Positions 13,092 through 22,700 of a stretch of 64,000 nt of DNA are shown here, piece after piece. The DNA comes from Protopterus annectens. Its lineage: Eukaryota > Chordata > Ceratodontiformes > Protopteridae. Location: assembly GCF_019279795.1 (NCBI RefSeq), contig NC_056750.1:824429812-824493811 (forward strand). Reading direction: 5' to 3'. Under the pieces are notes generated by a model that did no database searches, was not told the origin of the DNA, and saw only the letters and a list, made by a program, of their open reading frames with translations. Within the stretch, counting starts at the first letter, position 1. The number at the start of each line of letters is the position of its first letter. A program made the translations under genes and the position numbers.

Positions 13092-13146
13092 GGGTCTATT
13101 TTAGAATACCGAACATTTGAAATGTCAAGTGTTCTAATATCGACCC
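13092..13146. mobile_element. 55-bp mini inverted repeat of the 'gggtctat' family
   Basis: Begins 'gggtctattttagaat' and ends 'ttctaatatcgaccc', an imperfect inverted repeat using the same terminal sequence as the 620-bp element. No clear target duplication is seen. It may be an extreme internal-deletion derivative or a chance remnant. Confidence 0.55.
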
Positions 13147-13159
13147 AGTAATAGCTGGG

Positions 13160-13295
13160 TGTTACATGTGTAAATGTCTGTGAAAATAGTCTATATGTTG
13201 TCTGCACATTGAGTCTGGAGCTACGGAATTTCGTTCAGTTTTTGCACTTGTGTGATTTCTGAATGACAATAAAGTTTACTTTTGATTTTGAAATA
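13160..13295 (+). mobile_element. Short LINE 3' end ('tgacaataaag' type)
   Basis: Contains 'ggaatttcgttcag' and 'gaatgacaataaagttt', a 3' terminus common to several vertebrate non-LTR families. A related piece lies antisense near 17020-17110. There is no coding part left. It could instead be the native 3' UTR of L1 copy A, but copy B lacks it at the matching place. Confidence 0.45.
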
Positions 13296-13671
13296 TGTAA
13301 ATATGTAAATAATATGGAATGTATATATCAATAAAAAAACCCTACTCATTACCACACTTGCAATTCATAAGTTTGACAAGTGTGTGCATGTCTACATTCC
13401 ATTGCCAGTGCAGTGACAACTGGGAGAATAGCATTGCGTGCTGGTTAGTCATATGGGAATGGAGGTGAATGCCGGTTCCACAGAGGACTTCAAGATTGGT
13501 TTGGGGAGATTTTTTAAAAAGGAAGGAAAAGGTGGAATGAGTTATGTAGGATTCAGAGAAGTTATTCCAGAGGGAGTTGTTTAATAGTTCGAAGGGAAAC
13601 AAGCAATTGCAAACAGGAGTTATGGTAACACCTCTCCAGTTGGGAGGGTTGCTGGATGATTTATTTGTGAC

Positions 13672-14620
13672 TTGATGGAGGAAAACAAACCGGAGTGTGG
13701 AAAAGATTTATCATGGGGAGAAATTGTAGAAAAGATCCAAAAAGAGGAGGGCAGAAGAGATAAATGGGAAAATATTTGCAGAAGCAGTAAAGGAGAAGAA
13801 AGAAGAAAAAAGAGAGAATATGAAGATGGAAGATTCGGGAAGAAAGAAGTATGTTGCACATTTACAAGGTAAAGAAAAGAAGGAGATGGACAGGTATGAA
13901 ATATGGGATACAGTGATTGTGCATTTAGGAATAAAAGCACAAGAGGTATGAACTTTTTTGTTGATAAAAAAGGACACATATTGTGACATTTTCTTTGAGT
14001 CTACTGCAGGACTAGAGACTTTTTTGGGATAATATGATAAAAAAGTTTCAGACAGAGACTGATAGAGAGACTGTCAAAAACATTTAGTAAAGAACTTTTG
14101 TAAAGAGTTTAAAAGTATCTGAAAGTATTAAATAACAGAATACTATGGACTGGGGATGGGGGGATTGCAATATTCTACTTAAAAGAGAAAATGATAGAAT
14201 CATACATATTCCAAGTATGATTAATGTTGAAGGAAACAGAACTGTTGTAAAATATTAGGGACAACCAAAACATGTTTTTGTTTGTTTTGTAGAAAAAGGA
14301 CTATTTTGTATGTAATTGTGATAAAAAGAAACGTTTTACATGTGGGGGTTTTGGACATGATATAAAAAAATTTGAAATGGAATGCTATAAATGTAAACAG
14401 ACACAGCATCTATGGACAGATTGTAAAAAAGAACAATAAGAAAACATGTTTAGAAGAAAACCTAATTGAAAATCAAAGGAGTAAGGAACAAGAACAGGAA
14501 CAGGATGAATGTGTAAAAAGGTTAAATAATGATACACAAGATTTAGGAAAAAAAGAAAGTGAATTAGACATTGAGTCAGTTGTTAGTGATGAGGGGGGGT
14601 ATTGATTGGATGATTAAAAC
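13672..14620 (+). pseudogene. Tx1-like L1 ORF1, copy B
   Basis: The frame starting MMEENKPECGKDLSWGEIVE (13672-13872) is Lys/Glu-rich. Downstream, after frame breaks, 'IIHIPSMINVEGNRTVVKY' (14200-14260) aligns with copy A's 'VMHVPSIINVNGNRDFVKY'. It is followed by Cys-rich blocks near 14280-14430, including 'CYKCKQTQHLWTDC', a CCHC knuckle. The tail at 14372-14605 is acidic and Gln-rich. The likely role is RNA binding in the L1 particle. Stops before the knuckles and between blocks make it non-functional. Confidence 0.72.
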
Positions 14621-16095
14621 ATTCTATTGGAAAAAGAGTGAAGAATAGAAAAAGAAAATTCCAAGGATTAGGATTAAAAATGAAAAAGAAAGGAAATGGA
14701 TAAAAATATGTAATCTCATATAGACTCAGAAGAAGAGAAGCAAATAATCTTAGAATTTTAACAGTTACTAACAATAGTATAAAAAGTTTAACAAGAAGAA
14801 TTGGAATAGTAGAGTAGTGTAATAAATTTGAACTGGGTATTATAATAGAAGATGTTAGAGGTTTAACAAGGGAAGGAAGATTATGAACAGAAAATTTATG
14901 GAGAGGAGGAATAATTTGGAATTTGGGAAAGGAAACTTGTTCAGGAATAGCAGTATTATATAGCACAGCAATTTCGATATTAGATTTTACTTTAGTAAGA
15001 TTAGGACAATTATTGGTATCAGATTTAAGATGGGAAAATAAAGTGTATAGACCTGTAGCAGCATATGCACATGCATTATATAAAGAGAGAGAAATGTTGT
15101 TTAAAGGGATATTAGACTATATAACAGTTAACATGGCTATCATAATTACAGGTAATTTTCATTGTGATTTAAGGGATAAAAACAGAAAAGACAGATCAGA
15201 CAAGAAAATAATGAGAGAGATCATGAAATGTGGAAATTTGATATTAGGTAATATAAATACAAGTGCATATAGGACAGGAAATGTTAAAACAGAGATTAAC
15301 TATGTTTTTTAGTTTATAAAAGTATAACAATAATAATAGAAGAAGCAGGAGAAACAGAATTTTTTCAGCTCACATGGCAATATGGATAGACATTGAAGAA
15401 AAAAGAACATATAAAATTTGAAATTGGTAAATGAGAAAGTGTGGAATGAAAAAGGAAAAGTAACAATTATGGAAAGACCACATAACTATGAGAATTGTTT
15501 ATAATAACTGGACAGAGTGGTGGTTAGTATTTAAAGAGGAAATATAAAATAAACTATTCACAATGGAAGTGTGGATTAACACAAAAAGAAAAGAATACAT
15601 GGAAATGCATAATAAGACATTAGAAAGTTTGGAAAGAAATGAGAATGTATATTATAGAAAAGAGGAAGATATATATATAGAAGAAAAGAAGAAAAAATAA
15701 AGGGATTGTTGTATAAGTAAAGATACTTTCTGCAAGAAAAAAAGATGTTTTTCTTTATTTAAGTAAAATGGTAAAAGGAGAAAGTGGTATAATTACAGAA
15801 ATTAAAAATAAAAAAAGGAAAGTTAAAAAAAAACAACAGAATAAAATTATGGAAATTGTAGAGATGGTAAGGAACAAAGAGCTAAAAATGGTTACAAGAA
15901 AAAGAGCAAAAGAATGAAAATGAATGGAATGTTAAGCAATTCACAAAAGAAAGAAATAAGGATATAGATAAACAAATTACCTTAATAGAATTAGACAAAG
16001 TAATGAAAAAAAAATAATTCTTAATTCTGCAGCAGTTTCAGATGATATAGGTTGTTTAATGTATAATAATATGAAACCATGCAAAAAGAAATTTT

Positions 16096-16399
16096 TTTTT
16101 TTCATTTTTTTTTTTCAAAACAGGTTTATTGTTTTAACATATAAGAGAAATATCATAACAATTTTATACAAGTAATTAAAAATAGGTATTGTTATAATAT
16201 TCAACAAAACAACTAAAGTATTTACAAAGACATCCACTACAATCAGATCAATTAATTAAACTAAAATACCACGCTATTGAAATTAAAAATTTTTTAACAA
16301 ATTTTGTAAATTATCCCATACAATAAAATAAGATGTTTTTCTATTTGTTCTAGTCCTAATTGTGTTTATTTCCATATGGCACACTATATTCATAACATT
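16096..16399 (-). mobile_element. 5'-truncated L1 3' end with 16-bp target duplication
   Basis: About 304 bp inserted in copy B and flanked by the direct repeat 'tgcaaaaagaaatttt' at 16080-16095 and 16400-16415. Read on the minus strand it ends 'acaataaacctgttttg' followed by an A-run (the T-rich stretch at 16096-16115), that is, a poly(A) signal and tail. Its 5' part gives a Trp/Arg-containing stretch typical of the end of a Tx1-like ORF2. The structure is that of target-primed integration. Confidence 0.88.
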
Positions 16400-16989
16400 T
16401 GCAAAAAGAAATTTTGATATGTATATTTAACGAATGGCCAAAATATGGTATCTGTTATACATGAATATGTAGTGGTTTTATGAAATTTATATGGAAGAAA
16501 GGAGAAAAAGATGAAATTACTAATTGGAGACTAGTTGTACTAAATAATACTAATTATAAAATATTTATGAAAATAATACAAATAAAAATAAAATAGAGAA
16601 TAAGATATGCAAGGTATTAGATGATAGTATTTATGGAATTAAAGGAAGAGAATGGATGTACTAATTATTGTTAGAGAAATGATAGATGATGTTAAAAAAG
16701 AAGGTAATGGAGCAAAGTTATTGAGAGGAGATTATGAATTTGAGATGATAGGTCATGATATAATGTGGAAAATAATGGAAGGATATAATTTTATCAAACC
16801 GATACAGAAAATGATTAAATCAGTGTATAGAAGTAGTAAAATAAGAGTTTTGATAAATGATTGGTTAAGTGAAAAGATACAGATGAATAGGGTTCAAAAC
16901 AAGGATACCAGATGAGTACTATTTTATTTGTAATAATTATGAATTGTCTAATAAAATAAAATGAAAAAATGAAGACAAAAAGCACAGTA

Positions 16990-17110
16990 TACACAAAGTA
17001 ATAGCATTCAGTTTCCAACAATTCAAAGATTCAAATAAACGTTATTGTCATTTAGGAAACACAAGTGCTACCTGAACAAATCTTCAAATGTTTATTGTAG
17101 TGTTTACTGC
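16990..17110 (-). mobile_element. Short antisense LINE 3' end
   Basis: On the minus strand it reads 'cacttgtgtttcctaaatga' followed by 'caataacgtttatttgaat', a diverged match to the sequence at 13230-13290. It splits the RT region of copy B between motifs B and C. The borders are estimated. Confidence 0.5.
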
Positions 17111-17355
17111 AAAATTTCCAGTTATTATATCTTGCATAGATGACCTTATTCTTTTGACTAAGGAAAGTAAAATGATGGAAGAAGTGATATTAAGTGTAAA
17201 TAATAGCTTACAAGATATAGGAATGTCAGAACGCATGATGAAAAAATATTTATTGAACTGATATTTTCATTTTACTTGCATTTATTTGGTGATCTAGATT
17301 AAAGCTCATAAAAAAGGGGAGTACTGTATATGATGGGGGTTAGGCTTATTGAACC

Positions 17356-17700
17356 AGGTCTATATTAGATAATCAAACTTTCAAAAGTTCGACTGTCATA
17401 TGGTTGATACCATATGATCGAACTTTTAAAAGTTCGAAAATCTAATAAAAAAAAATAAACTACACAAATAAACTACCTGAACGTTTTAAGCAGGGGGCAA
17501 GCACCTCTGCACCCCCCACCCCCCCGCTCTTTAAATATGCCATCTCTGAGATTGCACTACAGTGCAGAAAAGGGAAATCTTCCCATTCCATGCTGTACAG
17601 AGATCTCTGTTAAAAGATTCAAACTTTCAAAAATTCTATCATATGGTGTCGACCATATGACCGTCAAACTTTTGAAAGTTCGATCATTTAATATAGACCC
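17356..17700. mobile_element. 345-bp inverted-repeat element, same family as 12287-12906
   Basis: The left end is 'aggtctatattagat' and the right end is 'tttaatatagaccc'. Inside each arm is a second hairpin built on 'cttttgaaagttcga' and 'catatgg'. The flanking 9-mers 'tattgaacc' (17347-17355) and 'tattgaaaa' (17701-17709) match at 7 of 9, consistent with an aged 9-bp duplication. No transposase is present. The core includes a C-rich run at about 17507-17526. Confidence 0.82.
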
Positions 17701-18539
17701 TATTGAAAACTATAGTATATACAGCACTGTTGAATTTATATAGGGTGCTAAGTGGATAAATGGGGAAAAAAAGCAATTTGATAACAAGGTTATTTAAGAT
17801 AAAATATAACTGAGAATGAAACTTAATGAAATTGAACAAGAGGAAGAGAAAACAGAGAAATGAAGATTTAAAATGTATCAAGAAAAACTAAAATTATGGA
17901 AATTAAGCATAGAAAAGTAGAAGAAAATAGGAAACTGGTTCAAAAATGTCATGATGGAAAATTATTGTATAAACCTATGGGGACACCTGATGGAAGAAAA
18001 AAATAAAAGCTACAAAACAAAGGAATAAATATTGTGTGAAAAATGTGGAATGCCAAGATTTTTTATGGAGAATACAAATTAATAGATTGTTGGTGAATAT
18101 TCTTTATAAAAAAGTAAATGAAAGGGTGTGCTTTTTTGTGCTGAATTAGAAACTACAGAACTTGTTTTTTATATGTAAAAGAGTAAAAACTATGTGTATA
18201 ATAATAGAAAAATAGAAAAACAGTTAAATATTGGCATGATTGAATATACATTTTATGAGGATGGAAGTAAGGAATATGCTGAAAAATAGATAAGAAAGTA
18301 TTCTGCATTGTATGGGAAATTTGGAGTGAAAGACTGAATGAGATTACATTTATAGGAAATTAGGTGATACCAAATATAGTGCAAATAAGTGGTAGTTATG
18401 GAAAAAGGAGTTTGAGTCCATATTTATGTATGTGAACAGAGAAGTGATGAAGGAATGTAAACCTGATGTAAACTTATGTAAATATGTCAATATGTAAACT
18501 TGTATATATTTGTATATAAAAAAGGCTATCTATTTTTTC

Positions 18540-18780
18540 AACAGGTGCCATGGGATCTTTTACATCCACTTGAGCTACCACCAACTCAAGCAGATGGGAC
18601 CTTTGTTTAATGTGTCATCCATAGGATGACACACTCATGAGTACAGCATCCCCCTTTTACTGCACTATGGTATCAGCAATCAATTTACCTGATAGAACCC
18701 AAAGCCTTTGGCACCAAAGGTGAGTGGGCTACCTGTTGCACCATTGTCACTGAAATTAAAATGCTGCTAATAATTATGAA
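18540..18780. repeat. Probable interspersed repeat fragment
   Basis: The phrase 'ggtgccatgggatctttta' followed by 'ggaccttt.tttaatgt.tcatcc' and a 'cactgcactatggtatcag' block resembles a repeat widespread in fish and other vertebrate genomes. I cannot assign it to a family from sequence alone, and no coding frame is present. Confidence 0.4.
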
Positions 18781-19548
18781 GAGAAAGGCAACGGTATAAT
18801 TCTGGCTAATTGTGACCCCCTATTGCATTTTTTCTATATTATTTTGACAATCTTCAATAGTACAAATTGATATTCTTCATACTGATCACTGCTGCAGTAG
18901 CCTTAGCTTTATGGGTTATATCCTGCCAAGGATATAACAGCCCGCCAGCTTCCAAAGATTCAGGGCACATTCTACATGCCCAGTCAAGTGACTCGAGCTG
19001 AGCTGACTAAAATACAAGTCTGGGTTTAAAGTCCTTCAGAGCTTTTCTGCTCCCAAAGAGTACACTCCTCTGAGACTTTTAAGAATCGATGGTCGGCTTG
19101 TGCTTTCCTTTGCCAGGCAGATAAGTTCCCTTTGGGGAAAAATCTTCCATTTCCTTATATTTACTATTGTTTTATTACTTTTCTGTTTAAGAGAGTTATT
19201 TTAAAGCTAAGAATGTTGTGTTTTAATGGATTGTCTCGAGAACATAATGTATTAGTTAATATTTTGGGGTCATTTTAAAAGTAGTATAAACTAAATAACT
19301 GATAACATACATTCTGTGGAGAACATGAATTTAATTTTCTGTTGTAGGGCTGCCATAGTATTCGAAAGTGCTTTTCACTGTATTTTTTTCTGTCATTAAA
19401 GTAACTTTTGTAGTCTGGTAGTTTACCAGCATTTGCTTGTCTTCCCTGGGGAAGATGCATCACTTTTGGCTTGACCATGTAATAGATTGTCATTTCTATG
19501 GTCAGTCATTTCTCCAGCCAAAAAAGAAAAAGTTAAGCAAAGCAGGGT
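18781..19548. other. Spacer, nothing recognised
   Basis: Sequence between the interspersed fragment and the SINE. A 72-codon minus-strand frame at 19275-19493 has no recognisable features. Confidence 0.45.
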
Positions 19549-19693
19549 TGGGAGGATGGCCTAATGGTTAAGGTGTTTGCCTTGCAAGCATAAGGTGCAG
19601 GGTTTGAGTCTCAGAAGGGATAATTGGCTAGGCTTAAAATGGCTCACAAGGGCAGTTAGCTTAGTACTAATCTATGAACATCTATGAACATCT
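19549..19693 (+). mobile_element. tRNA-derived SINE (full length or nearly so)
   Basis: The head is tRNA-like: a box-A-like 'tggcctaatggttaagg' and a box-B-like 'gggtttgagtctc' about 35 bp further on, the arrangement of an internal RNA polymerase III promoter. The body then reads 'ggctaggcttaaaatggctc' and 'gggcagttagcttagtac', and the end is two copies of the 8-10-bp tail 'tctatgaaca'. The tail is the same as the LINE 3' end in this window. It does not encode protein and depends on LINE enzymes to move. The cloverleaf has decayed, so it is not a tRNA gene. Confidence 0.85.
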
Positions 19694-19764
19694 AAATGGC
19701 CTTTGCTATCACAACAGGCTAGCAATTTGCTTCAGCTGCAGGCAGATGACTCTACTATGGCCAA

Positions 19765-22700
19765 GCATTGTACCTTGGACAACTAATCTTTCATCCCAAA
19801 TCACTCTGGTGTAGCACCTACAGTCACTATGGACTGGGGATTAGCCAGATCCTCTGCAGCTGTTCAAGTATTGTATCTCGGACAACTCATCTTTTACACC
19901 AAATCACTCTGGTGTGACACCTACAGTCACTATGGACTGGGGATTAGCCAGATCCTTTGCAGCTGTTCAAGTATTGTACCTCGGACAACTCATCTTTCAC
20001 CCCAAATCACTCTGATTCTGATATGGCACCTATAGTCACTATGGAATGGGGATTAGCCAGATCCTCTGCAGCTGTTCAAGTATTGTACCTCGGACAACTC
20101 ATCTTTTACCCCAAATCACTCTGGTGTGGCACCTACAGTCACTATGGACAGGGGATTAGCCAGATCCTCTGCAGCTGTTCAAGTATTGTACCTCGGACAA
20201 CTCATCTTTTACCCCAAATCACTCTGGTGTAGCACTTACAGTCACTATGGACTAGGGATTAGCCAGATCCTCTGCAGCTGTTCAAGTATTGTACCTCAGA
20301 CAGCTCATCTTTTACCCCAAATCACTATGGTGCAGCACCTATAGTCACTATGGACTAGGGATTAGCCAGATCCCCTGCAGCTGTTCAAGTATTGTACCTC
20401 GGACAACTCATCTTTTATCCCAAATCACTCTGGTGTAGCACCTACAGTCACTATGGACTGGGGATTAGCCAGATCGTCTGCAGCTGTTCAAGTATTGTAC
20501 CTCAGACAACTCATCTTATAACCAAACCACTCTGGTGTGGCACCTACAGTCACTATGGACTGGGGATTAGCCAGAACCTCTGCAGCTGTTCAAGTATTGT
20601 ACCTTGGACAACTCATCTTTTACAGCAAATCACTCTGGTGTGGCACCTACAGTCACTATGGACTGAGGATTAGCCAGATCCTCTGCAGCTGTTCAAGTAT
20701 TGTACCTCGGACAACTCATCTTTTACCCCAAATCACTCTGGTGTGGCAGCTATAGTCACTATGGACTGGGGATTAGCCAGAGCCTCTGCAGCTGTTCAAG
20801 TATTGTACCTCAGACAAATCATCTTTCACCCCAAATCACTCTGGTGTGGCACCTACAGTCACTATGGACTGGGGATTGGCCAGATGCTTTGCAGCTGTTC
20901 AAGTATTGTACCTCGGACAACTCATCTTTCACCCAAATCATTCTGGTGCAGCACCTATAGTCACTATGGACTGCGGATTAGCCAGATCCTCTGCAGCTGT
21001 TCAAGTATTGTACCTTGGACATCTCATCTTTTACCCCAAATCACTCTGGGGTAGCACCTATAGTCACTATGGACTGGGGATTAGGCAGATCCTCTGCAGC
21101 TGTTCAAGTATTGTACCTCGGACAACTCATCTTTCACCCCAAATCACTCGGGTGCAGCACCTATAGTCACTATGGACTGGGGATTAGCCAGATCCTCTGC
21201 AGCTGTTCAAGAATTGTACCTCGGACAACTCATCTTTCACCCCAAATCACTCTGGTATGGCACCTACTGTCACTATGGACTGGGGATTAGCCAAATCCTC
21301 TGCAGCTGTTCAAGTATTGTAACTCAGACAACTCATCTTTTACCCAAATCCCTCTGGTGTGGCACCTACAGTCACTATGGAATGGGGATGAGCCAGATCC
21401 TCTGCAGCTGTTCAAGTATTGTACCTAGGACAACTCATCTTTTACCCATATCACTCTGGTGTGGCACCTATAGTCACTATGGACTGGGGATTAGCCAGAA
21501 CCTCTGCAGCTGTTCAAGTATTGTACCTTGGACAACTCATCTTTTACAGCAAATCACTCTGGTGTGGCACCTACAGTCACTATGGACTGGGGATTAGGCA
21601 GATCCTCTGCAGCTGTTCAAGTATTGTACCTCAGACAACTCATCTTTTACCCAAATCACTCTGGTGCAGCACCTATAGTCACTATGGACTGGGGATTAGC
21701 CAGATCCTCTGCAACTGTTCAAGTATTGTACCTAGGACAACTCATCTTTCACCCCAAATCACTCTGGTGTAGCTCCTATAGTCAATATGGACTGGGGAGT
21801 AGATAGATCATCTGCAGCTGTTCAAGTATTGTACCTCGGACAACTCATCTTTCAACCCAAATCACTCTGGTGTGGCACCTATAGTCACTATGGACTGGGG
21901 ATTAGCCAGATCCTCTGCAGCTGTTCAAGTATTGTACCTCGAACAACTCATCTTTTACCCCAAATCACTCTGGTGCAGCACCTATAGTCACTATGGACTG
22001 GGGATTAGCCAGATCCTCTGCAGCTGTTCAAGTATTTTACCTCGGACAACTCATCTTTTACCCCAAATCACTCTGGTGTAGCACCTACAGTCACTATGGA
22101 CTGGGGATTAGCCAGATCCTCTGCAGCTGTTCAAGTATTGTACCTCGGACAACTCATATTTTACCCAAATCACTCTGGTGAGGCACCTATAGTCACTATG
22201 GACTGGGGATTAGCCAGATCATCTGCAGCTTTTCAAGTATTGTACCTCAGACAATTCATCTTTTACCCAAATCACTCTGGTGTAGCACCTACAGTCACTA
22301 TGGACTGGGGATTTACAAGATCCTCTGGAGCTGTTCAAGTATTGTACCTCGGACAACTCACCTTTTACCCAAATCACTCTGGTGTGGCACCTATAGTCAC
22401 TATGGACAGGGGATTAGCCATATCCTCTGCAGCTGTTCAAGTATTGTACCTCGGACAACTCATCTTTCACCCCTAATTACTCTGGTATGGCACCTATAGT
22501 CACTTTGGACTGGGGATTAGCCAGATCCTCTGCAGCTGTTCAAGTATTGTACCTCGGACAACTTATCTTTTACCCCAAATCACTGTGGTGTAGCACCTAC
22601 AGTCACTATAGACTGGGGATTAGCCAGATCCTCTGCAGCTGTTCAAGTATTGTACCTCGGACAACTCATCTTTTAACCCAAATCACTCTGGTGTGGCACC

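Larger units (their letters stand above)
7440..13340 (+). mobile_element. Tx1-like L1 retrotransposon, copy A (decayed)
   Basis: A non-LTR retrotransposon whose sense strand is extremely A-rich. In order it holds an ORF1 with CCHC knuckles (7507-8720), an APE-type endonuclease (about 8850-9900), a reverse transcriptase (about 10600-11250) and a C-terminal zinc-ribbon-like block near 11980-12050. The element order, the ORF1 block ending in 'QPKTCYFCG' and the RT motif 'GIKKGCPA' point to the Tx1 branch of L1. It is broken by many stops and frameshifts, an internal minisatellite and a 620-bp inverted-repeat element. The 3' end is placed at the 'tcaataaaaaaacc' tail because copy B ends in a similar AT-rich tail. 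Exact ends are uncertain. Confidence 0.78.
14700..18190 (+). pseudogene. Tx1-like L1 ORF2 (endonuclease-RT), copy B
   Basis: The longest intact piece, 14923-15312 (129 codons), is the endonuclease: 'MGKETCSGIAVLYS', then 'ERE.LFKGILDYI' and 'ITGNFHCDL', which sits where the family has its GDFN catalytic block (here Asp is replaced by Asn). RT finger residues 'NWRLVVLNNTNYKIF' lie at about 16520-16565. The palm region 16652-16915 keeps 'EMIGHDIMWKIMEGYNF', and 'CIDDLILLT' near 17130-17160 is motif C with the Asp pair. Cys-rich residues near 18030-18180 match the C-terminal block of copy A. The nested insertions and many stops make it dead. Confidence 0.74.
13400..18530 (+). mobile_element. Tx1-like L1 retrotransposon, copy B (decayed)
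   Basis: A second copy of the same family lies directly downstream of copy A in the same orientation. It has ORF1 (13672-14605), endonuclease (14923-15312), RT blocks (16450-17220) and a C-terminal block near 18030-18180. It is as A-rich as copy A and clearly diverged from it, so the pair is not a recent duplication. It is interrupted by an antisense 3' fragment at 16096-16399, another at about 16990-17110 and an inverted-repeat element at 17356-17700. The 5' boundary is approximate; the 3' end is set at the AT-rich tail 'tgtatataaaaaagg'. Confidence 0.77.

Noticed and set aside
13620-13989. Minus-strand open frames of up to 119 codons opposite L1 copy B ORF1
   Set aside because: They are antisense shadows of the A-rich, Lys/Glu-coding ORF1 and give Phe/Ser/Leu-rich strings without domain features.
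19549-19693. A functional tRNA gene
   Set aside because: Box-A-like and box-B-like sequences are present, but the cloverleaf is not intact and the head is fused to a LINE-like tail, as in a SINE.
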